The translations under genes and the position numbers were made by a program. DNA of 5,235 nt from an uncultured Eubacteriales bacterium (lineage in GTDB: Bacteria > Bacillota > Clostridia > Lachnospirales > Bianqueaceae): assembly GCA_902782895.1 (NCBI GenBank), contig CACZPA010000217.1, forward strand, positions 1-5,235, read 5' to 3'. Positions 1 to 5,235 of the stretch are shown in pieces. How positions within the stretch are numbered: position 1 is the stretch's first letter; each line of letters begins with the position of its first letter. The notes under the pieces are model-generated. The model made no database searches. It had not been told where the DNA came from and saw only the letters and a program-made list of their open reading frames with translations.

Positions 1-1760
1 CCCGATTTGATCAGCGCGATCCTTCCTCCCTGCACCAGGATATTATAATCGACATATGCCTCTGCGGCAGCCCACAGCGTCAGGATCGCGTCATAGGTTA
101 TTTTCGTGCCGACCCCCGGCGCGATCATGCCTCCCGTCTGCGCCGCGATCTGCAAAATCTTCGTGTTTCTCTCCGTATCCGTTCTCAAAAAAGCCATGTT
201 CATAATTAAGCGAATCGCAAGAATGCGGAATCTTACGGCTTTCAGATTCCGGTACTCGTTAAAAGATCCTTTCAGGATGAATTCTGTTTCGTTCTTCAAT
301 AAACCATCCGAGAACGGTTCTCTTCGAAGATTCAGTGCGGTTTTACCCTCCTCCTGCAAAACCTGGTCTTCCAGATTGCGGAACATTCCGACACAATATT
401 CCACAATCGCGAATTTCTCAAAAGAAGACTCCCACAGGGTGCTTTCTCTGCCAAGCTCATCAACCGCCTCCATGAGACTCTCCTTTTCAGAAAGATAGAC
501 CTCCTCTGCTTCCTGATCCGGAATAATGTTTTTGTCAGGTCCGTATTTTTTAAGATCCACTCGCCAATCCAGGATCCAGTCCCAGATTCTGCCAAGATTC
601 CGGATCGATATCCCGCCGGATCCGGTTTCCGGCAGCACAAAGTCATCCCGATATGTCTCGGCAAACGCATCTGCCGCACTCAAAGCATCCTGCCAGGCTT
701 GTTCGGAAGCCTCTTTCTGATGTTTTACCGCGTGCAGCACTTGCGGAATATACTCTGTGATTCTTCCCGTGACATTGGCATTGTCCGTACAAATCCGTCT
801 GTATTCCGCAAGTTCTCCGTTTGCTCCCCATAGATTGGACTCTATCTCTTCGGTTTGCTTCAGAATATCCCGTATTCTTGCGTTATCCTGTTCTTCTGCC
901 GACAGCTTTGCGGCTTCCGTTTTCAGCTCCTGCGCTGCCTTGCGGATATCTGCAAGCATCTCTTCCATCTCCTTCAGGATTCCACAGGCCTTTCGGTTTA
1001 TTTCTGCCAGCTTTTCAGCTGCGGTGTCCCATCGTTGAAGTGTATGAACTTCTTTAGGCATGAATTCTTCTTTTTTCTTGCCGTGCAGCGCCCGAACGGC
1101 TTCTTTCAGCTTTATCGGCGCATATTTATCCTTTTGCGTAAGTGTAACATAATAACGCATACCGCCATCGGGATACAGGCAAATCAGTAATTCCTGATAT
1201 TTCTGCCCATATTCGGTCAGTTTATCCTGCAGCTTCGAGAACTGTCCCTCTATTCCGGTTCCCGCCGACACCTCCTTTATTGTAGAACAGGCTTTTAGCA
1301 AGGCATCATAGCCCTCTGCTATCAGCCGATACTTCATGAATTCTCGGATCTGCGCCGACAAAACATCCGGATCTGACAGCGTTTTTTCCGTCTGTAGACT
1401 GACCTTCCCGACCGCATAGCGAAAGAAACCGGTCCATAACGGATCCGGACTTACAAGGTATGCCGGCGTCTGCCGTATTTCTTCTGTCGGTATTCTTTCG
1501 TTTTCCCGGACAAACGCTCCGGCATACCTTTCCAACAGTTCCTGATCTGCTCCGTATAAACCATAACGATGAGCCAGCTTGCTGTCATAACAGCTGAGAA
1601 GCGCGTTCCCTGCCGTCATCGTCATTCGGATACAGTCATTTTGCTCAATATGAGAGGAGACCGCTTTCAGCACAACAAGAACAAGTGCCAATAACGGCAG
1701 AATCAGCAACGCAAAAAACACAGTTATACTTGCCGTAAGCGATCGTCTGTTATTGTCCAT
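1..1760 (-). CDS. DUF5702-like Tad-locus surface protein, 5' part (3' end beyond left edge)
   Basis: The frame is open from the ATG at 1760 to the left edge, giving 586 complete codons without a stop. The N-terminus has a short basic leader (MDNNRRS) and then a pilin-like hydrophobic helix (SITVFFALLILPLLALVLVV, about residues 11-30). YDSKLAHRYGLYGAD follows at about 58-72, a pattern I recognise from DUF5702 proteins. Residues about 234-372 are rich in Glu, Lys, Ala and Leu and look like long helices or coiled coil. A Trp-rich WDWILDW lies at 393-399. The last visible 100 residues (ETEFILKG, then NLKAVRFRILAIR, then WAAAEAYVDYN and GGRIALIK) fit the DUF5702 C-terminal half, so probably only a modest tail is missing. 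It is likely membrane anchored and exposed outside as a TadG-like partner of the pilus; the precise role is unknown. The usual prepilin Gly and Glu+5 are absent at the expected site. A strong GAGGAG supports the start. The family call is from remembered patterns, with no search run. Confidence 0.82.
   Translation of the reverse strand, partial: MDNNRRSLTASITVFFALLILPLLALVLVVLKAVSSHIEQNDCIRMTMTAGNALLSCYDSKLAHRYGLYGADQELLERYAGAFVRENERIPTEEIRQTPAYLVSPDPLWTGFFRYAVGKVSLQTEKTLSDPDVLSAQIREFMKYRLIAEGYDALLKACSTIKEVSAGTGIEGQFSKLQDKLTEYGQKYQELLICLYPDGGMRYYVTLTQKDKYAPIKLKEAVRALHGKKKEEFMPKEVHTLQRWDTAAEKLAEINRKACGILKEMEEMLADIRKAAQELKTEAAKLSAEEQDNARIRDILKQTEEIESNLWGANGELAEYRRICTDNANVTGRITEYIPQVLHAVKHQKEASEQAWQDALSAADAFAETYRDDFVLPETGSGGISIRNLGRIWDWILDWRVDLKKYGPDKNIIPDQEAEEVYLSEKESLMEAVDELGRESTLWESSFEKFAIVEYCVGMFRNLEDQVLQEEGKTALNLRREPFSDGLLKNETEFILKGSFNEYRNLKAVRFRILAIRLIMNMAFLRTDTERNTKILQIAAQTGGMIAPGVGTKITYDAILTLWAAAEAYVDYNILVQGGRIALIKS
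1455..1530. repeat. Perfect 12-bp inverted repeat inside the DUF5702-like gene
   Basis: AAGGTATGCCGG at 1455-1466 is matched by its exact reverse complement CCGGCATACCTT at 1519-1530, with 52 bases between the arms. It lies wholly in coding sequence (arms encode parts of RYAG and PAYL). It may be chance; an mRNA stem is possible. Confidence 0.4.
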
Positions 1761-1766
1761 GCCTGT

Positions 1767-1772
1767 CTCCTC
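1767..1772 (-). promoter_or_regulatory. Ribosome binding site of the DUF5702-like gene
   Basis: The minus strand reads GAGGAG with a six-base spacer (ACAGGC) before the ATG at 1760. It sits in the 20-base gap after the tadE-like stop and fixes the start of the next gene. Confidence 0.78.
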
Positions 1773-1780
1773 GTTAAGTC

Positions 1781-2296
1781 TCATGGGATACCGCCTGTCA
1801 TCCTCTCCTTCAGGTCTGCAAGCCGTTCTTTGATCGTATTGCTCAGTTCCCGTACAGCCGGAATCCTATCTGCCATTTCCCAGATAAAATCGACCCGGTT
1901 CCGAAAAACTGCCGAACGGATCATATGTTCCGCGCTTTGCGTCCGTATGCCCTGGCCGCCGGTAAATCTCGGCAAATAGCTTACTTCGACTGTATCGGTA
2001 TAATAAAGAAAATGATCTGTCCGTATCATTTCCGCCCTCGGCGTCCGGCAGAACCACCAGTTATTCAGCGCTTCCTCCTGACGGGACGCATAGCCCTCTT
2101 CATCACTGTTACCTACCGAAAGCAGCAGACGGCTGCTGACGCAATCAGCGGCCGCCTGTTCTCCGAGATCCACCAGTTTCCACAGAACCGCAAGCATCAG
2201 AAAAACAAAGAGCGGTATCAGGACAGCCGCTTCTATCGTAAAGGATCCTGCGTAATGCTCTTCCGGCAGACGGATCTCTTTTTTATGCTTCATCAT
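1781..2296 (-). CDS. tadE: TadE-like minor pilin (pseudopilin)
   Basis: A 171-residue, single-pass, pilin-like protein, expected to be membrane anchored with its C-terminus outside and to act as a minor component of the Flp pilus. A 17-residue basic/polar leader ends AGSFTIEAAVLIPLF: a candidate cleavage after Gly17 puts Glu22 at +5, as in class III prepilins. The TadE-type hydrophobic helix spans about 23-42. The rest is a soluble region of about 125 residues with two cysteines (Cys52 and Cys83) that could form a disulphide, and a charged helical end (NTIKERLADLKERM). Two consecutive ATG codons (2296 and 2293) are possible starts. The first overlaps the pilin stop as ATGA and the second as TGATG. 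There is no clear ribosome site before either, so reinitiation after the pilin gene is likely. The TadE rather than TadF/TadG label rests on the N-terminal motif, the size and the gene order. Confidence 0.83.
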   Translation of the reverse strand: MMKHKKEIRLPEEHYAGSFTIEAAVLIPLFVFLMLAVLWKLVDLGEQAAADCVSSRLLLSVGNSDEEGYASRQEEALNNWWFCRTPRAEMIRTDHFLYYTDTVEVSYLPRFTGGQGIRTQSAEHMIRSAVFRNRVDFIWEMADRIPAVRELSNTIKERLADLKERMTGGIP

Positions 2297-2463
2297 TTCG
2301 CGATCTTCGCCGGATTGAAATTCTTCCCCTGTGATTCGATTCCATCCAGTATCCCCGATACGAAATCAACAATGGTTCCTTTAAACATCAAAACCAATGC
2401 GATCAGTACAACGATGATCAGAACGATCTCTAATGTCCCCATGCCAGCATATTCTTTTTCCAT
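2293..2463 (-). CDS. Flp1-like type IVb pilin precursor
   Basis: A 56-residue small pilin, likely the main subunit of the fibre built by the surrounding Tad genes. A short polar leader (MEKEYAG) is followed by a probable class III prepilin cleavage point after Gly7, giving a mature start MGTLE with Glu12 at +5. Next comes a hydrophobic helix (about residues 13-27, EIVLIIVVLIALVLMF) and a short amphipathic, polar tail ending NPAKIAK. This pattern fits the Flp1-like family found in Gram-positive Tad loci. The Tyr that usually follows Glu5 in proteobacterial Flp pilins is Ile here. The mature form would be 49 residues. Cleavage and N-methylation would need a prepilin peptidase that is not in the window. 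The start is set by GGAGG six bases upstream. The gene lies 24 bases after tadC, and its TGA overlaps the ATG of the tadE-like gene by four bases (ATGA). A small membrane protein of another kind is possible, but the context makes the pilin call strong. Confidence 0.88.
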   Translation of the reverse strand: MEKEYAGMGTLEIVLIIVVLIALVLMFKGTIVDFVSGILDGIESQGKNFNPAKIAK

Positions 2464-2469
2464 TGTTTC

Positions 2470-2474
2470 CCTCC
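2470..2474 (-). promoter_or_regulatory. Strong ribosome binding site of the Flp1-like pilin
   Basis: The minus strand reads GGAGG with a six-base spacer (GAAACA) before the ATG at 2463. This is the cleanest Shine-Dalgarno sequence in the window, as expected for the most abundant product of a pilus operon. It fixes the start of the small pilin gene. Confidence 0.8.
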
Positions 2475-2478
2475 AGTC

Positions 2479-2499
2479 TTCCGGGCATTATCCCCGGAA
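2479..2499 (-). other. Intercistronic hairpin at the tadC stop, upstream of the pilin gene
   Basis: A perfect 7-bp inverted repeat (TTCCGGG / CCCGGAA) with a 7-base loop. The tadC TAA stop codon is in the loop, and the pilin ribosome site starts only four bases after the stem. No U-run follows, so it is not a normal intrinsic terminator. A role in blocking 3'-5' decay of the upstream message, or as a 5' stem protecting a processed pilin message, is inference. Confidence 0.5.
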
Positions 2500-3921
2500 C
2501 GTCAGCATCGCCGGTGCCATGACCAGCAGCAAAACCACGAGCAGCAGCAATATCATCGGAAGAAGCATTTTCGTTTCGGTTTCTTCCGAGCGAATCCTCA
2601 CCTCCTTTCTATAGGATTCCCATGCGTTCTGGTTCAGTTCGGTAAGTCTGTCCAGCAGATAATCATCCCCCCTTCTCAGATTTCTGGACAGCATCCCGGC
2701 CAGTTTTCTGATATCTGCATTCGGAATCCTTCCGCCGAATTCCTGTAATGCCTCTTGTAAAGGCATTCCGTTACGTATTTGTATCCTTGTCACCTCCACT
2801 TCCTCTGTCAGCGGATCTTTATCCAGGGAAGGACTCATTCTTGTCCCCATCGGAATTCTGTTCCACGCCTCCGTTAACGAAAGACCTGCGCCGAGATATA
2901 CTGTCAGTTTTTCGATCAGAAAAGGAAAGCGCAGCGTTATTTCTCTAAGCCGTTCCTTCTCCTTTTGCTTCAATTCGATCCTGCCAAGAGGCAAGATCGC
3001 GAAAGGCAGAATCCAGGCCAATAACACATAGCGATTGATGTCCTTTTGTTTCTCCGGCGTCTGCCACACAACAGTTTCTTCGCTTTCATCTACCGTAACC
3101 GTAGCAGGAAGCTCCAGAGCAGAAGGTGTCAGTTCCGCTGATTCGACCGCTCCCTGTACCACCTGAGCAAATGTCGGCCTGTCTGCTTCTTTGATCGGGA
3201 TACTCAGAGTACAGACCCTGCTGAAGGTTTTATATAAGAGTATGGCCGAAAGCCTGATTGCTTCTGTATCCTCCTCAACGCGTATAAAGCCGTCTTCGCT
3301 GACGTGCGATCTGCCATTCTCCGAATTTCGCAAATAGGAGACCTCTACGCCGCCAATCTGAACAGGCAGATAGAAATCATCCCGTACAGGGGCGATCCTC
3401 TCAATCTCCTCACGAAGTTTTTCTTCGGCGATCCGCAGGACTTCTTCCGCCTGTTCAGCTGTCGGATCCTGCATCGGCACCGTGATCCGGACTTCTGTCT
3501 CTTCCGTCGCGCCTTTAGCCGTAAGGGTCTCGACCCGATCCCTCCTGCCGTATGCCGGTCGTTCCAGGGAATAGCCTATATTGTGAGGCTCTGTTATTCC
3601 GAATGACATGACCAATAGAATCGTGTTCGCGACCAACAGAATACTGTAGATCTGCGCCGCCTTTTGCCGAATATACTCTGTACAGCTCTCCTTCTCGCTT
3701 TGATCCGGATGCAGGATCCGTATCCGCATTCTGAGTTCCTGTGGCAACGCCCGGAATACCGGGATTCTGCTTGCCGCCTCTGTCCCGACGCTTTCAACTG
3801 CCGCTTTCAGAAAAAACCGTTTGTGGAAAACCTGTCGGTTCCGGAAAGAACAGTACAGCCCGATTCCTATGAATACCGCCTCCGCGGCTAAAATGATCCA
3901 CTTCATCTTATATGCGATCAC
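2488..3921 (-). CDS. tadC: TadC-like T2SSF membrane protein with a large extracytoplasmic insert
   Basis: Second platform protein of the Tad apparatus, 477 residues, clearly longer than the roughly 300 usual for TadC. TM1 spans about 8-25 and is followed by a basic stretch (RNRQVFHKR), which places the next part in the cytoplasm. TM2 is at about 91-109, and a polar segment runs from 110 to 297. TM3 is at about 298-313 and is followed by basic residues. The T2SSF domain (about 328-450) has the typical RFPFLIEKLTVYLGAGLSL helix-turn motif and a later LRRGDDYL. A last TM spans 453-473. By the positive-inside rule the 110-297 segment faces outward, and its middle resembles a degenerate bacterial Ig-like domain. 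The start is GTG at 3921 within GTGA, shared with the tadB stop. No good ribosome site is visible, so translational coupling is likely. An in-frame ATG at 3906 (472 residues) is the alternative. The stop codon lies in the loop of a hairpin (2479-2499). Confidence 0.88.
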   Translation of the reverse strand: MIAYKMKWIILAAEAVFIGIGLYCSFRNRQVFHKRFFLKAAVESVGTEAASRIPVFRALPQELRMRIRILHPDQSEKESCTEYIRQKAAQIYSILLVANTILLVMSFGITEPHNIGYSLERPAYGRRDRVETLTAKGATEETEVRITVPMQDPTAEQAEEVLRIAEEKLREEIERIAPVRDDFYLPVQIGGVEVSYLRNSENGRSHVSEDGFIRVEEDTEAIRLSAILLYKTFSRVCTLSIPIKEADRPTFAQVVQGAVESAELTPSALELPATVTVDESEETVVWQTPEKQKDINRYVLLAWILPFAILPLGRIELKQKEKERLREITLRFPFLIEKLTVYLGAGLSLTEAWNRIPMGTRMSPSLDKDPLTEEVEVTRIQIRNGMPLQEALQEFGGRIPNADIRKLAGMLSRNLRRGDDYLLDRLTELNQNAWESYRKEVRIRSEETETKMLLPMILLLLVVLLLVMAPAMLTFRG

Positions 3922-4658
3922 ATGCGGATTTTAGCCAGCCGTTCGGACAGGTACCAGCTGAACGCCGTCAATCCGATACAGACAGCCAAGACGCCACGGC
4001 CTGCCGCCGTCGTGTACAGGACCTGAATATAGTCTGGGGAAATAATCCGCAGCAGGAGAAAAATCCCCGCAGGCATCAATTGGAGCACTCTTTGCTCCAT
4101 TTTTCTCTGAGCAAGAATGACCCGCAGTTCCTCTTCCGCTTCTGTTTTTTCCTGCATGATCCGCGATGTCCGGTCCATGATCCGTGTAATATTCCCATCG
4201 CTTCGCTTGCTCACGGACAGAATGTCGGCAAAATCCTGTATATCTGGAATCCCGCTCATTTCTCCCAGTTCCGTAAAGCAGTCTTCCACCGGCTTGCTGA
4301 GGCGTATTCCGCTTTGAATCTTTTCCAGTTCCGCGCAGATCCACGGCGCTTCTCTTCGGTCAAGGTCTTGCTCCAGAAGCGCGTCTATCGCGCCTTCAAC
4401 AGAACGTCCGCTCCGCAGGACAGGGATCATCATATCAAGACACAGGCGGAATTCTTCCTTGTGTCTCTGCATGACCTTTTCTTTCTGTCTGCTGTAACCG
4501 ATCCATAAGCCAAGACATCCCGTTATAATGGCAAGTATTATCATCCCGGCAAACGGCATTCCCAACATTCCTCCGGTCGCTGCTCCCGCCACAACGCCGA
4601 TCAAACTGCTCAGGATGCTTCCTTGTCGATATTCCCGCTCAAATATCCTGTTCCGCAT
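3918..4658 (-). CDS. tadB: TadB-like type II secretion F-domain inner membrane protein
   Basis: One of the two polytopic platform proteins of the Tad apparatus, expected to sit in the cytoplasmic membrane and couple the CpaF ATPase to pilin extrusion. It has 246 residues. Two hydrophobic segments lie near the N-terminus (about 17-34 and 36-54). A mostly helical cytoplasmic T2SSF domain follows (about 68-190), with the typical FRLCLDMMIPVLRSGRSVEGAI opening in which a helix is followed by a G-R-S turn. Two more hydrophobic segments lie at about 191-206 and 222-238. The length is somewhat short for TadB proteins, which often carry a longer N-terminus. The ATG at 4658 is chosen because AAAGGA sits four bases upstream. 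The gene overlaps cpaF by 20 bases, and its TGA stop overlaps the GTG start of tadC. The T2SSF family call is strong. The choice of TadB over TadC rests on its place directly after cpaF and on its shorter form. Confidence 0.88.
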   Translation of the reverse strand: MRNRIFEREYRQGSILSSLIGVVAGAATGGMLGMPFAGMIILAIITGCLGLWIGYSRQKEKVMQRHKEEFRLCLDMMIPVLRSGRSVEGAIDALLEQDLDRREAPWICAELEKIQSGIRLSKPVEDCFTELGEMSGIPDIQDFADILSVSKRSDGNITRIMDRTSRIMQEKTEAEEELRVILAQRKMEQRVLQLMPAGIFLLLRIISPDYIQVLYTTAAGRGVLAVCIGLTAFSWYLSERLAKIRM

Positions 4659-5235
4659 ACTTTCCTTTCTTTCTTGTCAATTCCGTCTGCGTCCTCACCA
4701 GCCTGTCATCCTGCAGGACAAACAGATCCTCCAGCCTGACACCGTTCGCATCCGCCCCGACAACCTGCGAAATCTGTGTAATCTTCCTGCTTCCGTCCCG
4801 CATCCGGCGTATGTAGACAAAAATATCCAGCGCAGACGCGATCTGCTGTCGAATCGCGGACAACGGAATATCCACTCCCATCAACACCATCGTTTCAATT
4901 CGCGAAATCATATCCTGTGTAGAGTTAGAGTGTCCTGTGGACAGACTGCCGTCATGCCCTGTGTTCATGGCTGTCAGCATATCTAATGCTTCGGGGCCGC
5001 GAATCTCCCCTACGATGATCCGGTCCGGGCGGGCTCTTAGGCTTGCCCGGATCAGATCCCGCATTGTGATCCGATTTCTGTCCGATATGGTCCCGCTTCT
5101 TGTCTCGAGGGTTACGACGTTTTCCGGCCGCAGACGCAGTTCCGCCGCGTCTTCAATCGTGATGATCCTCTCCTGCGGCGGTATGAAGTTGGACAGAACA
5201 TTCAAAAGCGTTGTTTTACCTGCGCCTGTCCCGCC
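4639..5235 (-). CDS. cpaF: CpaF/TadA-type secretion ATPase, 3' part (N-terminus beyond right edge)
   Basis: Cytoplasmic hexameric ATPase of the type II/IV secretion superfamily that powers Flp pilus assembly by Tad systems. The 198 visible residues begin exactly at the Walker A loop (GGTGAGKTT, fragment residues 1-9). The Asp box (ITIEDAAEL) follows at about 25-33, the Walker B region (DRIIVGEIRG) at 71-80, and the His box (TGHDGSLSTGHSNS) at about 92-105. The conserved SRIETMVLMG and IASALDIFV stretches come next. These motifs in this order are diagnostic. The frame stays open to the window edge, so the TTG at 5205, which could be taken as a start, lies inside the gene and just after Walker A. 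The N-terminal half is outside the window. The His box has SNST where many relatives have ANSP. The TGA stop lies 20 bases inside tadB, so the two genes are probably translated together. Identification is firm; only the exact paralogue name (cpaF or tadA) is a matter of convention. Confidence 0.96.
   Translation of the reverse strand, partial: GGTGAGKTTLLNVLSNFIPPQERIITIEDAAELRLRPENVVTLETRSGTISDRNRITMRDLIRASLRARPDRIIVGEIRGPEALDMLTAMNTGHDGSLSTGHSNSTQDMISRIETMVLMGVDIPLSAIRQQIASALDIFVYIRRMRDGSRKITQISQVVGADANGVRLEDLFVLQDDRLVRTQTELTRKKGKYAEQDI
4663..4668 (-). promoter_or_regulatory. Ribosome binding site of tadB
   Basis: The minus strand reads AAAGGA followed by four bases (AAGT) and the ATG at 4658. 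It lies inside the cpaF coding sequence and supports the ATG at 4658 as the tadB start, despite the 20-base overlap with cpaF. Confidence 0.6.

Noticed and set aside
106..498. Plus-strand open frame of 130 codons
   Set aside because: Antisense to the conserved DUF5702 C-terminal region; its product is low in recognisable structure.
332..679. Minus-strand open frame of 115 codons
   Set aside because: It is out of frame inside the DUF5702-like gene, whose own frame is open over the full 1760 bases.
2479..2499. Intrinsic terminator after tadC
   Set aside because: The stem is real but no U-run follows, and the pilin gene begins directly afterwards in an operon that clearly continues.
1925..2614. 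Plus-strand open frame of 229 codons
   Set aside because: It runs antisense across the tadE-like gene, the pilin gene and the end of tadC, all of which are well supported. Its translation shows no recognisable domain.
3912..4508. Plus-strand open frame of 198 codons
   Set aside because: Antisense shadow of tadB; the composition is odd (rich in His, Gln, Phe and Arg) and no family is recognisable.
4528..4986. Plus-strand open frame of 152 codons
   Set aside because: Antisense to the conserved C-terminal part of CpaF and the start of tadB; no ribosome site or domain was seen.
5205..5235. TTG at 5205 as the start of the ATPase gene
   Set aside because: The frame continues upstream through an intact Walker A loop, so this codon is internal and the real start is beyond the window.
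1..5235. A wholly new system, phage, CRISPR or mobile element
   Set aside because: All six genes fit a Gram-positive Tad pilus operon, and no transposase, integrase, repeat array or tRNA is visible.

Overview
The window holds six genes, all read on the minus strand. From right to left they form one tightly packed operon segment of a Gram-positive type tight-adherence (Tad) / type IVb pilus locus: CpaF/TadA ATPase (3' part, cut by the right edge) - TadB - TadC - a 56-residue Flp1-like pilin - a TadE-like pseudopilin - a large DUF5702-like protein (cut by the left edge). Gene order, the CpaF sequence style and the DUF5702-type final gene point to a member of the Firmicutes, most likely class Clostridia and plausibly Lachnospiraceae. 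Base composition looks roughly balanced. The taxon is inferred from family resemblance, not proven.

Layout: 5235-4639 carries the CpaF C-terminal half, from its Walker A loop onward. 4658-3918 is TadB and overlaps the end of cpaF by 20 bases. 3921-2488 is a long TadC with a GTG start inside a GTGA overlap with tadB. 2463-2293 is the Flp1-like pilin, with a strong ribosome binding site and a 7-bp hairpin just upstream. 2296-1781 is the TadE-like protein, joined to the pilin gene by an ATGA overlap. 1760-1 is the DUF5702-like gene, open to the left edge. No stretch above 24 bases is non-coding, and I see no promoter, terminator, RNA gene, mobile element or CRISPR array.

Expected teamwork: CpaF hydrolyses ATP in the cytoplasm and drives the TadB/TadC membrane platform. 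The platform extrudes a fibre of processed Flp1 pilin, with TadE as a minor pilin-like part and the DUF5702 protein as a larger surface or tip/anchor candidate. The prepilin peptidase, TadZ-like protein and any regulator are not in the window.

This is a recognisable kind of system rather than a wholly new one. The most interesting points are an extra extracytoplasmic segment of about 190 residues in TadC that resembles a degenerate bacterial Ig-like domain, a hairpin placed to set off pilin expression from the upstream genes, and a coiled-coil-rich DUF5702 protein that lacks a normal prepilin cleavage site.
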